In this document: positions 16,022-25,014 of the stretch, piece after piece | Layout: the number at the start of each line of letters is the position of its first letter | Numbering within the stretch: the first letter of the stretch is position 1 | IMG/VR virus record: IMGVR_UViG_3300015368_000213 | Span: 61,710 to 125,709 of that record | Length of the DNA: 64,000 nucleotides | Direction: 5' to 3' (one strand) | Source of the DNA: a virus | Made by a program: the position numbers and the translations under genes | The notes under the pieces: generated by a model | The model's input: only the letters and a program-made list of their open reading frames with translations | The model's database searches: none | What the model was told of the DNA's origin: nothing

Positions 16022-18481
16022 TTAATTTCCAAAATGATTAACATGGGTTTTTGCTGCAAAACTTATATCTTTATCTGGATGATTTATCAGTGGAGATACC
16101 AAATCTGCTGGTGTACGTGAATGAGTTAGTGCGCTTAATACCACAGCTTTAGATCTATCATGTAATGCAGTGTTAAAATTATCTCGTGAGATATTAGGTA
16201 CAGATGAATAATTACTGAATATACTTGCTCTTGTTAGAGCATTTTTTGATCCTAATATCTTGGTGATATGATCATTATTTAGGTTGTATCCATTTGCCCC
16301 AACTAAGGAATGTATAGCAGAATCTTTATGTGTTAACAATTTATCAATATGTTGTGGTTTGATTGCTGGTGATGCCAACATATTAACAACACCTTCATGC
16401 TCACTCGTAGGTACTGTGTCGTGCTTCATGAAATTATCTATTGCATGATCAATGTGTCTGCTGGTTAAAGAATGCACACTATGATAATTTGTTGATCTTA
16501 ATGCTTTATTACGTGCAGCCACATGTGGGGAATCTATCATATGGAAAATATGATCTGATCTAAATGATGGATGATTCATAACTTCTTGGCTCAAATCATC
16601 TTCCGGATCTCTCAGTGCTTTTGTTAAATTATCTGGTGTTGCATTATTATTTTCTACAGCAGCACGTTTAACTGATATATGATTATCATTTAATGCTTTG
16701 TGTATGTTTTCTTCTGTTGCATTGACATTTGATGCCGCTGCCATTCTGACATGATGGTGTTCATCATTCAGTGCATGGTGGATTACTTCTGGATCTTTTG
16801 TCCATTTTGCGGCTTTGGCTCTGGTAGATGTGTCACTACTATTCAATGCTGTCATGAAGTTGTCTTTGGTTGCATTTTTATGTTGTAATGCATATGTGCG
16901 AACAAAATCATTTTCATCTTTAAGTGCTTTATCTATATGTCTTGGGGTTAAATCCCCACGATACACCATGTTATATCTGACTGATGTATTATTGTCCGAT
17001 AATGCTTTATCTATTTGTTCTGACGTGAATTTACGAGCATTGGCATTTATCATACGGGATTTAACACCAAATGATTCATCATTAAGTGCTTTATCTATGT
17101 GGTGCGGTAATACATTTGGGTTTGAGGCTGCTTCTGCCCTAACTGACTCACTCTTGTCTGCCAATCCCTGATCAATTTGTTTAGATGTTGCAGATGGATG
17201 TGAAACAGCAGCACCTCTCACTTCATGAAGGTGAGGATCCTTCATAGCAATATCAATATGTTCAGATGTGATGCGTGGATTTTTGAGCACACTGACTTTA
17301 TCTTCATGATAAACAAATTTATCATTTAATACATCATTTATTTTTTGTGTTGATAAATTGGGATGACGCAATACCATATGGCGCACAGTACTATTAAAAA
17401 TAGATGGGTCATTACTATTCATTGTCTTGTCATACACTTTATCTAAAGTATTACTTGACATATTTTTATTTTTTATAGCAGCATGCACTACCATATCATT
17501 ATTATCTTTTTCTATCACATTATCCAATTGTTGCGCAGTAGCTTTTGGGTGTAATGCTGCTTCATGTCTGATATTAGGATCGCTGTCATTGAATGCTATA
17601 TCAAGATGTTTATCCGTTACCTTTGGATCATTAAGTGCGGTTATTTTATTTTTCTGTACTTTATGTATTGATGAGAACCCAACTCCAGTTGGTTTTGATG
17701 TAAGGATGTTGGTTATATCATCTGATGTTGCAGATGGGTGTATGGCTTGTGTTTTGTTGTTATCGTTATACACTTTCGGGTGTATTGTGTACATCAAATC
17801 ACCACTCTTATGCTCACCAGAAAGTTGATCAGCAACCTTTTCCATTTCATCCATAAATCCTTGGTGTTTTATTCCATAATGGGAATTTGTCCTATACATG
17901 ACACGCTTCTTATCATTAACATATGGCTGGAAAGTGGTTCTGGCGATTTCTTTACCTGTATGATCTTTTAGATATCCCACCACAGTTCCATTAGCAACTT
18001 CATCTTTTAGGTAATGTTTATTCATGCCAGTATCAAAATTCTTACATGACTCTTGCGCCCATGATTGATTTGATGTCTGACCAGCTACATCATGTGGATG
18101 TCTTGATATATGAACAGTTAATCCTGAGAATTTCTTACCCTGCCTAGTAGTATCATTAGCAAAATTATTGATCAACTCTGGGCTGGCTTTTGATTTTGCT
18201 AATAATCCACCAATTCTAGTTTTTCTTCCATATTTGTCTTCAGCCACTCCCTGTTTATAATCTTCTGGTGATATTTGTGAACCAAGATGTTGTTCAATTT
18301 TTTTATGTATTTCGGATTTATCTTCTGAACCTTCCAGAGGATAGGTTTTTACATGATTACCTTCACCAAAGTAATGATCTGTATGGGATAATGTCTTTTT
18401 TGTAGGCATAGTCCAAGAGTCAACTGCACTCTTTTGTGTGTCATTTAATTCTTCTGCTAGAAATGTTTTGAATGTCTTCAT
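16022..18481 (-). CDS. Repeat protein B with capsid-targeting-like N-terminus (candidate packaged protein)
   Basis: An 819-residue paralog of its two neighbours. The N-terminus MKTFKTFLAEELNDTQK has the internal-protein pattern with a candidate gp21 cut after LAE. The conserved domain (ISRHPHDVAGQTS, QSWAQESCKNF, GTVVGYLKDHTGKEIA, HYGIKHQGFMDEM) spans about 60-265. The rest is a long array of LRV/HEAT-like units ending in 'NDxxxxVR', unusually rich in His and Asn. The domain is much better conserved among the paralogs than the repeat arrays, which have diverged. It is placed 15 bases after paralog C and is probably co-transcribed with it and the gp19-like gene. Confidence 0.8.
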   Translation of the reverse strand: MKTFKTFLAEELNDTQKSAVDSWTMPTKKTLSHTDHYFGEGNHVKTYPLEGSEDKSEIHKKIEQHLGSQISPEDYKQGVAEDKYGRKTRIGGLLAKSKASPELINNFANDTTRQGKKFSGLTVHISRHPHDVAGQTSNQSWAQESCKNFDTGMNKHYLKDEVANGTVVGYLKDHTGKEIARTTFQPYVNDKKRVMYRTNSHYGIKHQGFMDEMEKVADQLSGEHKSGDLMYTIHPKVYNDNNKTQAIHPSATSDDITNILTSKPTGVGFSSIHKVQKNKITALNDPKVTDKHLDIAFNDSDPNIRHEAALHPKATAQQLDNVIEKDNNDMVVHAAIKNKNMSSNTLDKVYDKTMNSNDPSIFNSTVRHMVLRHPNLSTQKINDVLNDKFVYHEDKVSVLKNPRITSEHIDIAMKDPHLHEVRGAAVSHPSATSKQIDQGLADKSESVRAEAASNPNVLPHHIDKALNDESFGVKSRMINANARKFTSEQIDKALSDNNTSVRYNMVYRGDLTPRHIDKALKDENDFVRTYALQHKNATKDNFMTALNSSDTSTRAKAAKWTKDPEVIHHALNDEHHHVRMAAASNVNATEENIHKALNDNHISVKRAAVENNNATPDNLTKALRDPEDDLSQEVMNHPSFRSDHIFHMIDSPHVAARNKALRSTNYHSVHSLTSRHIDHAIDNFMKHDTVPTSEHEGVVNMLASPAIKPQHIDKLLTHKDSAIHSLVGANGYNLNNDHITKILGSKNALTRASIFSNYSSVPNISRDNFNTALHDRSKAVVLSALTHSRTPADLVSPLINHPDKDISFAAKTHVNHFGN

Positions 18482-18496
18482 GATTTTTTTGATACC

Positions 18497-20074
18497 TTAA
18501 TCTAAAAATCGTTGGGCATATGTTGATACGTCATCATGCGGAGATTTTGTTGCAAATTTGTATTGTTCTGGTGTTACTTTAGTGCCTAATAAAGCAGCAT
18601 ATTGCACACCCTTATCTGGATGGCGTAATGCCTTGTCTATATTTTCTTTACTTATATTATCACTATACATGGCATTTGTAGATAGTCGAATATTCCATGG
18701 AGTAGGAGGACCACTCAACACATGATTTATGTGTTCAGGTGTAATGTTTCTGTTATGTATTGCTGTTTCCGCAGTAGTATAATTATCACCATTTATTGCT
18801 TTGAATAAGTTATCGGATGAGGCATTGGAGTGACTAGCTGCAACCGTTCTTGCTCTGATATTATTACTACTTAATAGTTTATCTATGTGTTTGGGTGTTA
18901 GATTTCTATTTGTGGCTATTTCCTCAAGATCCTCTGGTTTGCGTGGATTATCTATTACACTATCAATTCTATCTTTTGGGAAATTATCATGATTCAATGC
19001 ATATTGGCGAACAAGATCATTATTGATGTGTTTATCATATAAATGAGATACTTGTTTTTCGGATAATGCATTTGGTGTAGATAATAATTCTGTCGTAACT
19101 TGTGGATGTTTACTGTTCATAGCCATTTCTATATGGCTTTGTGTTAGTTTATTATCTCTAGCTAGATTACGTATAACATGACTACTCAATACTCCATTCT
19201 TATCACTGGATAATATATCATTGATGTGCTTATTTGTTATCTTAGGATGATTCAATGCAGAAACTTTAATGTGATCTGATGCACCAGAATTCAATACATC
19301 GGTTAATTGTTTACTACTAATTGCTGGATGTAATATTGTGTGTGGTTTATTATCATTATATACTTCATCATGTATGCGATGAAGTATACTACCACCTTTA
19401 TGCTCACCGGATAATTGTGTAGCCACTTTACCCATTTCGTCCATAAATCCTTGATGCCTTATTCCATAATGTGAGTTTACTGCATATGCCACATCTCCCT
19501 CATTATTAATATGAGGTTGGAAAGTGGTTCTAGCTATCTCTTTGCCTGTATGATCCTTTAAGTACCCAACTACAGTTCCATTAGCAACTTCTGCTCGTAA
19601 ATAATCTTTATGTAATCCGCTATTGAAATTCTTGCATGACTCTTGCGCCCATGACTGATTGCCTGATGTCTGACCAGCTATATCATGTGGATGTCTTGAT
19701 ATATGAACCGTCAATCCACTATATGCTTTACCTTGTCTGGTAGTATCATTAGCAAAATTATTGATCAATTCTTGACTGGCTTTTGTTCTAGTAAGCAATC
19801 CACCTATTTTAGCCTTTCTTCCATATTTGTCTTCAGCTACACCCTGTTTATAATCATCTGGTGATATCGTAATACCAAGATGATGTTCTGTTGCTTTATG
19901 TGTTTCTGATTTATCTTGAGTGCCTTCCAATGGATAGGTTTTTACATGATTACCTTCACCAAAATAATGATCCGTATGAGCAAGAACATCACTATCCGGC
20001 TTTTCCCAAGAATCAACTTTTTGTTTTTCTGTCGGGGATAATTCTTCTTTAATGAATTGTAAAAATTTCTTCAT
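18497..20074 (-). CDS. Repeat protein C with capsid-targeting-like N-terminus (shorter paralog)
   Basis: A 525-residue paralog of the two following genes. The start MKKFLQFIKEELSPTEK again fits a capsid targeting sequence with a possible gp21 cut after IKE. The conserved domain at ~60-265 keeps every signature (ISRHPHDIAGQTS, QSWAQESCKNF, GTVVGYLKDHTGKEIA), but the repeat array is about 300 residues shorter. The start overlaps the stop of the gp19-like gene (ATGA), so it is translationally coupled to a virion gene driven by a late-type promoter. The biochemical role is unknown. Confidence 0.8.
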   Translation of the reverse strand: MKKFLQFIKEELSPTEKQKVDSWEKPDSDVLAHTDHYFGEGNHVKTYPLEGTQDKSETHKATEHHLGITISPDDYKQGVAEDKYGRKAKIGGLLTRTKASQELINNFANDTTRQGKAYSGLTVHISRHPHDIAGQTSGNQSWAQESCKNFNSGLHKDYLRAEVANGTVVGYLKDHTGKEIARTTFQPHINNEGDVAYAVNSHYGIRHQGFMDEMGKVATQLSGEHKGGSILHRIHDEVYNDNKPHTILHPAISSKQLTDVLNSGASDHIKVSALNHPKITNKHINDILSSDKNGVLSSHVIRNLARDNKLTQSHIEMAMNSKHPQVTTELLSTPNALSEKQVSHLYDKHINNDLVRQYALNHDNFPKDRIDSVIDNPRKPEDLEEIATNRNLTPKHIDKLLSSNNIRARTVAASHSNASSDNLFKAINGDNYTTAETAIHNRNITPEHINHVLSGPPTPWNIRLSTNAMYSDNISKENIDKALRHPDKGVQYAALLGTKVTPEQYKFATKSPHDDVSTYAQRFLD

Positions 20075-20616
20075 TTAATCCTCTCATAATCATAATATGA
20101 AAATCTAAACGATGCCTCTGCTGTTATTATATTTTCTGCTGTATCACCAGTATTAAATATTATTGTGGATAAATTTGTAGGAAAAATATCTATTAATTTT
20201 ATCCTGAAATTGGCATTATTCTTATTTGTGTATAAAGTCAATATCGCATCTGAATATTGTGCTTTTTGTTTGAATTCTTTACGGAATGCTGCTCCTGATG
20301 ATTGTTTGGTTAGATTCATATATTCTTTAAAATCTGTAGGGAAAGTCAATCCCCTCATCCAATCATGTATCTCAGTCCATGCAAGCAAGTCTTCATCAAC
20401 TAGAAATGTTATATTAAATGTATCATATACCAACTTATCACCAACCATATACAAATCTACAAATGGGGTTTGTCTTGGAACTTCGGTGAGAGATATACCT
20501 GGGAAGTTGGCAGACTGGCAAAAATATGTCATTGTCGGCAATCTCTCAAAAGTTAACCTAAACTTTGTAGATTGCAGCAAATCTGTGTTCTTCGGATTTC
20601 GGTTTACTGTTGTCAT
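20071..20616 (-). CDS. Second gp19-like tail-tube-fold protein
   Basis: A 181-residue protein resembling the gp19 tail-tube family, distinct from the main gp19 at 28250. Shared features are the early FRLTFERLP strand, CQSANFPGISLTEVP (gp19 here: CKSAQLPGSTLGTVP), the FNITFLVDEDLLAWTEIHDWMRG segment (gp19 here: WTVTVINDEDFLVRNLLEGWMGE) and a C-terminal FRFSYYDYERI strand. It may cap or initiate the tube, or be a baseplate tube protein; sequence alone does not decide. A late-promoter-like ACTAAATA lies 25 bases before the start. Its product heads the operon of the three repeat proteins. Confidence 0.7.
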   Translation of the reverse strand: MTTVNRNPKNTDLLQSTKFRLTFERLPTMTYFCQSANFPGISLTEVPRQTPFVDLYMVGDKLVYDTFNITFLVDEDLLAWTEIHDWMRGLTFPTDFKEYMNLTKQSSGAAFRKEFKQKAQYSDAILTLYTNKNNANFRIKLIDIFPTNLSTIIFNTGDTAENIITAEASFRFSYYDYERIK

Positions 20617-20640
20617 TAATGTTTTCCCAATTAATCTATA

Positions 20641-20648
20641 TATTTAGT
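20641..20648 (-). promoter_or_regulatory. Late-promoter-like ACTAAATA before the second gp19-like gene
   Basis: The minus strand reads ACTAAATA 25 bases before the ATG at 20616 and just after the gp23 terminator, the right place for a new late transcript. It differs from T4 TATAAATA in the first two bases, as do several other copies here. Confidence 0.6.
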
Positions 20649-20667
20649 AAACATGAAGTGATCAGAC

Positions 20668-20693
20668 AAAAAATGGGGGAGCGAACTCCCCCA
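20668..20693 (-). terminator. Intrinsic terminator after gp23
   Basis: An 8-bp GC-rich stem (20674-20681 with 20686-20693) closes a TTCG tetraloop on the minus strand and is followed by six T. It lies about 60 bases after the gp23 stop and would end the highly expressed head-gene transcript. UUCG-loop hairpins are a known T4 feature. The remaining gap 20617-20754 holds only the late promoter. Confidence 0.9.
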
Positions 20694-20754
20694 TCTAAAC
20701 TTATCACATATTATTGTTATTATCTTGTGATATCTGTTTACCAAGCAACCCTTA

Positions 20755-22086
20755 TTACTGTTGAATATTAAGGACTTGGAACTTGCGATAATACTTGTTG
20801 GTATTGTTTGAAACAACACCATCTTTATTATCTGTTGCAAATGGGTTTGCAACTAAGCCATAACGTGTCTTGAACCCAACCTTTGGCTGATAGGTTGTTG
20901 GGTCAATAGCGCGTACCATTTGTAGCGGTACGTATGGGCAATAGAACAGACCAGAGTCATATGGGTTTTGACCCTTATAACCAACGCAAACAAAGTCTGA
21001 TCCAGTCACTGAGTACGGATCAACAAACACTTTGATACGTCCGAATAGAACACCAGCAAATGTATTGCCAGTATCATCAACGGCTAAGTTTGTTTGACCA
21101 GTTAGTGCTGAATTGTAATCCAATAGACCAGTCATTGATAGAGCTGATGCTACGTCTGTAGAGACGATTAGCATGTTGCCCTTACCACGACGAGTATCTT
21201 TGGCGATCTTGTTAGCTGCACGTTCTACGGCAAATAGCAAGGTCTTATACTTTTCAACAGCCCAACGACCAGAAGTACCAGTGTCAGGAACATTGGTTGC
21301 ACTTAGGTTGAAGGATGCAGTAGCAGAGCTTACGATACCTAGATTTGCACTTACGATAACCTTACGAACAACTTCACGGTTGATTTCAGCAAGAATTTCT
21401 GTTGACAAGATATTTGTCAATTCAGTTTCTGCATCTAAACCATGGATTGCCTTTAGGTCTTGTGCCAATTCTAGTGTGTAAGAAGCTTGCAACCCACGAG
21501 TTGTTGCAGTAACAGGAACACGGTCGATTTGGAAGCCCATGTAGTTAAGAATTGAATCTTCACCAGCACTTGTTGCCATACCACCACCAGTATTGGCTGT
21601 ACCAAATACTGCTGTGTTAGCAACGTTTTGGCTCATATCAACATAAGCAGTACCGAAACCACTATTAGCACCAGAATAACCAGTGTTGGCTTCTGGGAAT
21701 AATGCTTCTGTTCCTCTAGTTGTTGCATCAGCATAGGTTGAGCGCATAGCGAAAATCAAACCAGTAGGACCAGTCATTGGCTGAACGCCGCAGATGTCAT
21801 AGGCCATTAGGTTTGGTAGGGAACGACGAACCAATCCGATTAGAATTGGATCAAAACCCTTGATACCACCTTCGCCGCCAACTACAGGAGACATACCACC
21901 AGCAACAGAGTTAGCTGGAGATTCCCATAGGTTTTGCATGCTACGTGATTCTTCTCTTAGGGCAACTTCTTGATTTTCGAGAACTAGAGCAGTTACTGCT
22001 CTCTTATAGTGATCTGTGATCTTTGGGAGTTCAGGATGATCAAGAACTGGTGCCCACTTTTTTGCATATTGTTCATTTAAATACAT
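20755..22086 (-). CDS. 23: Major capsid protein gp23
   Basis: The 443-residue precursor of the hexameric capsid subunit. The family is recognisable from KWAPVLDHPELPKI near the N-terminus, the LVRRSLPNLMAYDICGVQPMTGPTG segment, ALFPEANTGYSG, the TRGLQASYTLELAQDLKAIHG helix, and the C-terminal GLVANPFA. T4 gp23 (521) is longer; this size is typical of cyanophage-like T4 relatives. The N-terminal region to about residue 50 contains LRE/E sequences that fit gp21 cleavage, removing the propeptide during head maturation. It follows the scaffold gene gp22 by 24 bases and ends before a strong terminator. Confidence 0.96.
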   Translation of the reverse strand: MYLNEQYAKKWAPVLDHPELPKITDHYKRAVTALVLENQEVALREESRSMQNLWESPANSVAGGMSPVVGGEGGIKGFDPILIGLVRRSLPNLMAYDICGVQPMTGPTGLIFAMRSTYADATTRGTEALFPEANTGYSGANSGFGTAYVDMSQNVANTAVFGTANTGGGMATSAGEDSILNYMGFQIDRVPVTATTRGLQASYTLELAQDLKAIHGLDAETELTNILSTEILAEINREVVRKVIVSANLGIVSSATASFNLSATNVPDTGTSGRWAVEKYKTLLFAVERAANKIAKDTRRGKGNMLIVSTDVASALSMTGLLDYNSALTGQTNLAVDDTGNTFAGVLFGRIKVFVDPYSVTGSDFVCVGYKGQNPYDSGLFYCPYVPLQMVRAIDPTTYQPKVGFKTRYGLVANPFATDNKDGVVSNNTNKYYRKFQVLNIQQ

Positions 22087-22110
22087 TTTTGTTTCCTCAG
22101 TTCTTTCCGA

Positions 22111-23199
22111 TTAAAATTTCGGATTTGTTTTAGTAATTGCACTTACATAATGTGCCATAATGCCAGATATTTCTGCTTCTACTTCTGGCTGTTCAATTGT
22201 TGTTTCTTGAATAGCCTTTACCTCACTCTTCACAGTTGTCTTTGATGGGAAGTAGTTTTCACGAATTGTCGTGAGTTTATTAATATAATCACCCTCTGTG
22301 GTGAACTCCACGCCCTCTGCAAGCGATTTCATTTTGCCAACTTGTACTTCGGTTAAACCTTCACAAATTTTGCGAATACTTTCATTCTTCTTTGCTGTAT
22401 GCAATTCTTCTGTTACCTTGACCAATTCTTCTTCACGAGCAGCAATAGTGTCTTGCATTTCGATGACTTGACTTGCTAATTCTTCTGCAACGTCAACCTT
22501 AGAATCAGGGATTTCAATGTAATGTTCAGCAAATACGTTCTTCAAGCTAACTAGAAGATCTTCTGAAATTTCAGCGCGTAGACCCCTTTCGATGGCAACT
22601 TGATTTTCCTTCATCCATTCCTCAACAACATAATTCAAATATGAATCAACTTGTTCAGACAATTCGGATGTGATACCTTCAATTGCTTCATCGATGATCT
22701 TGTCATTATCAGACAATACATCTTCTACGATAGATTCAACTCTGCTTTGTACAGCAGCTTCGAATATAACAGTAGCTTTGGTTCTAAAATCTTCTGATAA
22801 AGACTCACCGTTGAATAATGCATTTACATCTTCAACCATTGAGCCTTTACGTGCATTGACCTTTTCTCTAATCCAATTCTTCTTTTCTTGTGTGACATCT
22901 TGCACAGATGTTTCTTCACCTTGAAGATTGGTTCCGATTGGAGCCACCACTGGCTGTGCCAATCCTTGAGTTGTTGGGTTTCCTTCCTTGTCACCTTCTG
23001 TTGAAGTCTGACCTGGTTTTGGTGCTTCGGCTACTCCAGCAGCAGCAGCGGAACCTACACCTTCCCCACCTGGGTTTTCGGTAGTTGCGCCACCTAAATC
23101 TTGGACACCCGCGTTTACTACTTGCTGTGGTTCTTCTTGTTTAGTTGCAATTGAAGCTTGAAGAATTTCAGCAGCTGATTCAGATAATGTTTTTGCCAT
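22111..23199 (-). CDS. 22: Prohead scaffold core protein gp22
   Basis: A 362-residue scaffold protein around which the head assembles. The N-terminal ~100 residues are low-complexity (Gly, Ala, Pro, Thr). The centre and C-terminus are acidic coiled-coil-prone helices (DNDKIIDEAIEGITSEL, VIEMQDTIAAREEEL, LTEVQVGKMKSLAEG), like T4 gp22. Many E-rich (I/L)xE sites would be cut by gp21. An exact TATAAATA late promoter lies 27 bases upstream. Gene order gp21, then a homing endonuclease, then gp22, gp23. Confidence 0.88.
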   Translation of the reverse strand: MAKTLSESAAEILQASIATKQEEPQQVVNAGVQDLGGATTENPGGEGVGSAAAAGVAEAPKPGQTSTEGDKEGNPTTQGLAQPVVAPIGTNLQGEETSVQDVTQEKKNWIREKVNARKGSMVEDVNALFNGESLSEDFRTKATVIFEAAVQSRVESIVEDVLSDNDKIIDEAIEGITSELSEQVDSYLNYVVEEWMKENQVAIERGLRAEISEDLLVSLKNVFAEHYIEIPDSKVDVAEELASQVIEMQDTIAAREEELVKVTEELHTAKKNESIRKICEGLTEVQVGKMKSLAEGVEFTTEGDYINKLTTIRENYFPSKTTVKSEVKAIQETTIEQPEVEAEISGIMAHYVSAITKTNPKF

Positions 23200-23225
23200 T
23201 TGTTAAACTCCTAAAGAGATATGTT

Positions 23226-23233
23226 TATTTATA
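23226..23233 (-). promoter_or_regulatory. Exact T4-type late promoter TATAAATA before gp22
   Basis: The minus strand carries TATAAATA, the site recognised by gp55 polymerase, 27 bases before the gp22 start and after the homing endonuclease gene. The endonuclease insertion left this promoter intact. Confidence 0.8.
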
Positions 23234-23267
23234 AAAATTAAAATTTTGACAACGTTTTGTTGTCATA

Positions 23268-24074
23268 TCAGCCGCTGTGACTGCTTCGTTTGATATTCGA
23301 TATCATTTTACATTTATTGAAATGATATCTAACCATTGCAGGTTTTCCTCCAGTTTTTAAACAATGTGGGCATGTTACTTGCTCCTTTGGTTGTTTAAAT
23401 AACATAGATATTTTTGGATCTTTCATTGGATTATTTATAATCATGCGTTCTCTGCTTAAACTGTCAATATATTCTCTGTTTAATTGAAAGTTGTGAGCTT
23501 TTGTTGCTAAAAGATCCTTTTGTTTCGCTGATGCTGATACCCTATTGGATATTTTATTCATGGGATTATCCTGTATAAACCTCAATTTACCAGCATTTTT
23601 TCTTTTTTCTATTGTTTCTTTATTTTGAAAATTATGAGAACCAAAAGAAAGTTGTTCCTTGCATTTATTTTTCCTCATTATTCGAATGGATTCTTTCTTT
23701 GATGGATTATTTTCGCTTAAATAGCGTTTACCATCAGCAGACTTCATCCAATTTTGATCGCTTCTTCTTTTTCTTTCATTTTCGGATTTTGCTGGATTTA
23801 AATCTCCTGTTGCGAACCCGACACTAGTATTATTGAAGTTCATATTAAACTCATTATCAATATTTTTAATTATTTCATTTTGTTCAGCTAAAATTAATTC
23901 GTCAAAAGAATTATAATATCCAATAATTTCTCTTGATAATTTAGATTTATCTTTTATGGATCTGATCCATTTACCAGAACCCAGATATCCATCTTGTTCA
24001 TTTTCTGTACTGTGTCTTCCTATATAATATTTACCAGATTCAGTATGCGTTGTTTTATATATAAAATGGATCAT
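23268..24074 (-). CDS. GIY-YIG homing endonuclease between gp21 and gp22
   Basis: A 268-residue free-standing homing endonuclease. The N-terminal GIY-YIG nuclease core reads FIYKTTHTESGKYYIGRHST, followed by GYLGSGKWI and a helix carrying the catalytic Glu region (LAEQNEI). The middle has NUMOD3-type DNA-binding repeats (GDLNPAKSENERKRRS, NNPSKKES, DNPMNK). The C-terminus has a zinc-finger-like CPHC...H...C. It sits between two essential morphogenesis genes, the usual place for Seg-type genes that spread into T4-like genomes. No strong ribosome binding site is visible, suggesting low expression. Confidence 0.88.
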   Translation of the reverse strand: MIHFIYKTTHTESGKYYIGRHSTENEQDGYLGSGKWIRSIKDKSKLSREIIGYYNSFDELILAEQNEIIKNIDNEFNMNFNNTSVGFATGDLNPAKSENERKRRSDQNWMKSADGKRYLSENNPSKKESIRIMRKNKCKEQLSFGSHNFQNKETIEKRKNAGKLRFIQDNPMNKISNRVSASAKQKDLLATKAHNFQLNREYIDSLSRERMIINNPMKDPKISMLFKQPKEQVTCPHCLKTGGKPAMVRYHFNKCKMISNIKRSSHSG

Positions 24075-24080
24075 TTTTTT

Positions 24081-24725
24081 TTACATTTTATTCAAAAAGT
24101 TTTCGAATATCTTTAATGATATTTCATCAAGTTGCTTTTGTTTAGCTTTTTTGATCTGTTCGTAATATACATTTACATCCATCTCCTTAATCAATCCATT
24201 TTCCCAGACCCACTCTTTATGTTCCATCAATCCATTAACAAAACACCCTGGTCCTGATGGGTCTGCAACAATGTCAGCAGCAGTAGCAAGATAGAAATCA
24301 TCTTGAACCATATTGACACCATTTACATTCTTTAATGAACCCATACCACGGGAAGATACACCCAATGTTGCTCCACCTTCCATCAAAGACTTAGCGATTT
24401 TACCCATTGGGGTATCCAATACTTTAGCTTTTCCCATGAAATTGTTTCCTTCCTTCTTTAGAGAAACAATTAGATGTGATACTCTATCTAAATTAATTGA
24501 TGGTGTATCTGGATGCCCCAATTCACCAAATGCTCTATTTTTATCGATGTATTCTTCTGTATATCGTTTGGCTTCTTTTTCAAGAATTCTTGATTCATAA
24601 AGACGACCATTCCTATTCTTTTGTTCAGCAACAAGGAATGGTCCAGTAATGTATAGGCTTTTTACACCATTCTTTTCTTCAACCAACACACTTGTGTCTA
24701 CAATATCTTCTCTGATTAGTTTCAT
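24081..24725 (-). CDS. 21: Prohead core protease gp21
   Basis: A 214-residue serine protease of the S77 family that matures the prohead by cutting gp22, gp23, gp67 and packaged proteins. The catalytic His is His71 in FGELGHP and the nucleophile lies in GVSSRGMGS (Ser124 or Ser125). The downstream AADIVADPSGPGCFV loop is typical of phage head proteases. Length matches T4 gp21 (212). Neighbours are the basic prohead protein and the GIY-YIG gene. Its cleavage specificity, after Glu in (I/L)xE, is the basis for the packaging prediction of the repeat proteins. Confidence 0.94.
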   Translation of the reverse strand: MKLIREDIVDTSVLVEEKNGVKSLYITGPFLVAEQKNRNGRLYESRILEKEAKRYTEEYIDKNRAFGELGHPDTPSINLDRVSHLIVSLKKEGNNFMGKAKVLDTPMGKIAKSLMEGGATLGVSSRGMGSLKNVNGVNMVQDDFYLATAADIVADPSGPGCFVNGLMEHKEWVWENGLIKEMDVNVYYEQIKKAKQKQLDEISLKIFENFLNKM

Positions 24726-24726
24726 T

Positions 24727-25011
24727 TTAGATTCCTAATGCCTTTCTTTTACGGAGTGAACGTCTTCTTTTTATCAAAGCTCTTGCCATTTTTGCTCTGC
24801 GTTTGATCTTGGCTTTCCGTGCGCCCCTTTTTCTGTCCATTCTTTCTTTGGCAGACATACGGATGACCTTACCACCACGCATTATATAACCCTTCAATGC
24901 AGAAACTTTCTTTCGACGTTGTATTTTCCCATTACGGACACGAACGCGAATAGTTTTAGTCTTACCAGACCTAAACGTATTGGCTTCTACAATGTCTATT
25001 TCTGTACCCAT
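24727..25011 (-). CDS. Small very basic protein in the prohead-core cassette (gp68 position)
   Basis: A 94-residue protein rich in Arg and Lys, mostly in the C-terminal half (KERMDRKRGARKAKIKRR, then KRRRSLRKRKALGI). The first 40 residues include strand-like TKTIRVRVRNGKIQRRKK. It lies directly before gp21, where T4 has the prohead core gene 68, but I cannot show sequence homology to gp68. Strong positive charge suits packing with DNA or with acidic scaffold. One base separates it from gp21, so they are surely co-translated. Confidence 0.7.
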   Translation of the reverse strand: MGTEIDIVEANTFRSGKTKTIRVRVRNGKIQRRKKVSALKGYIMRGGKVIRMSAKERMDRKRGARKAKIKRRAKMARALIKRRRSLRKRKALGI

Positions 25012-25014
25012 TAA

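Noticed and set aside
20631-20852. A 73-codon minus-strand frame over the gp23 end and terminator
   Set aside because: It runs through the hairpin and the late-promoter site and matches nothing; it is out of frame with gp23.
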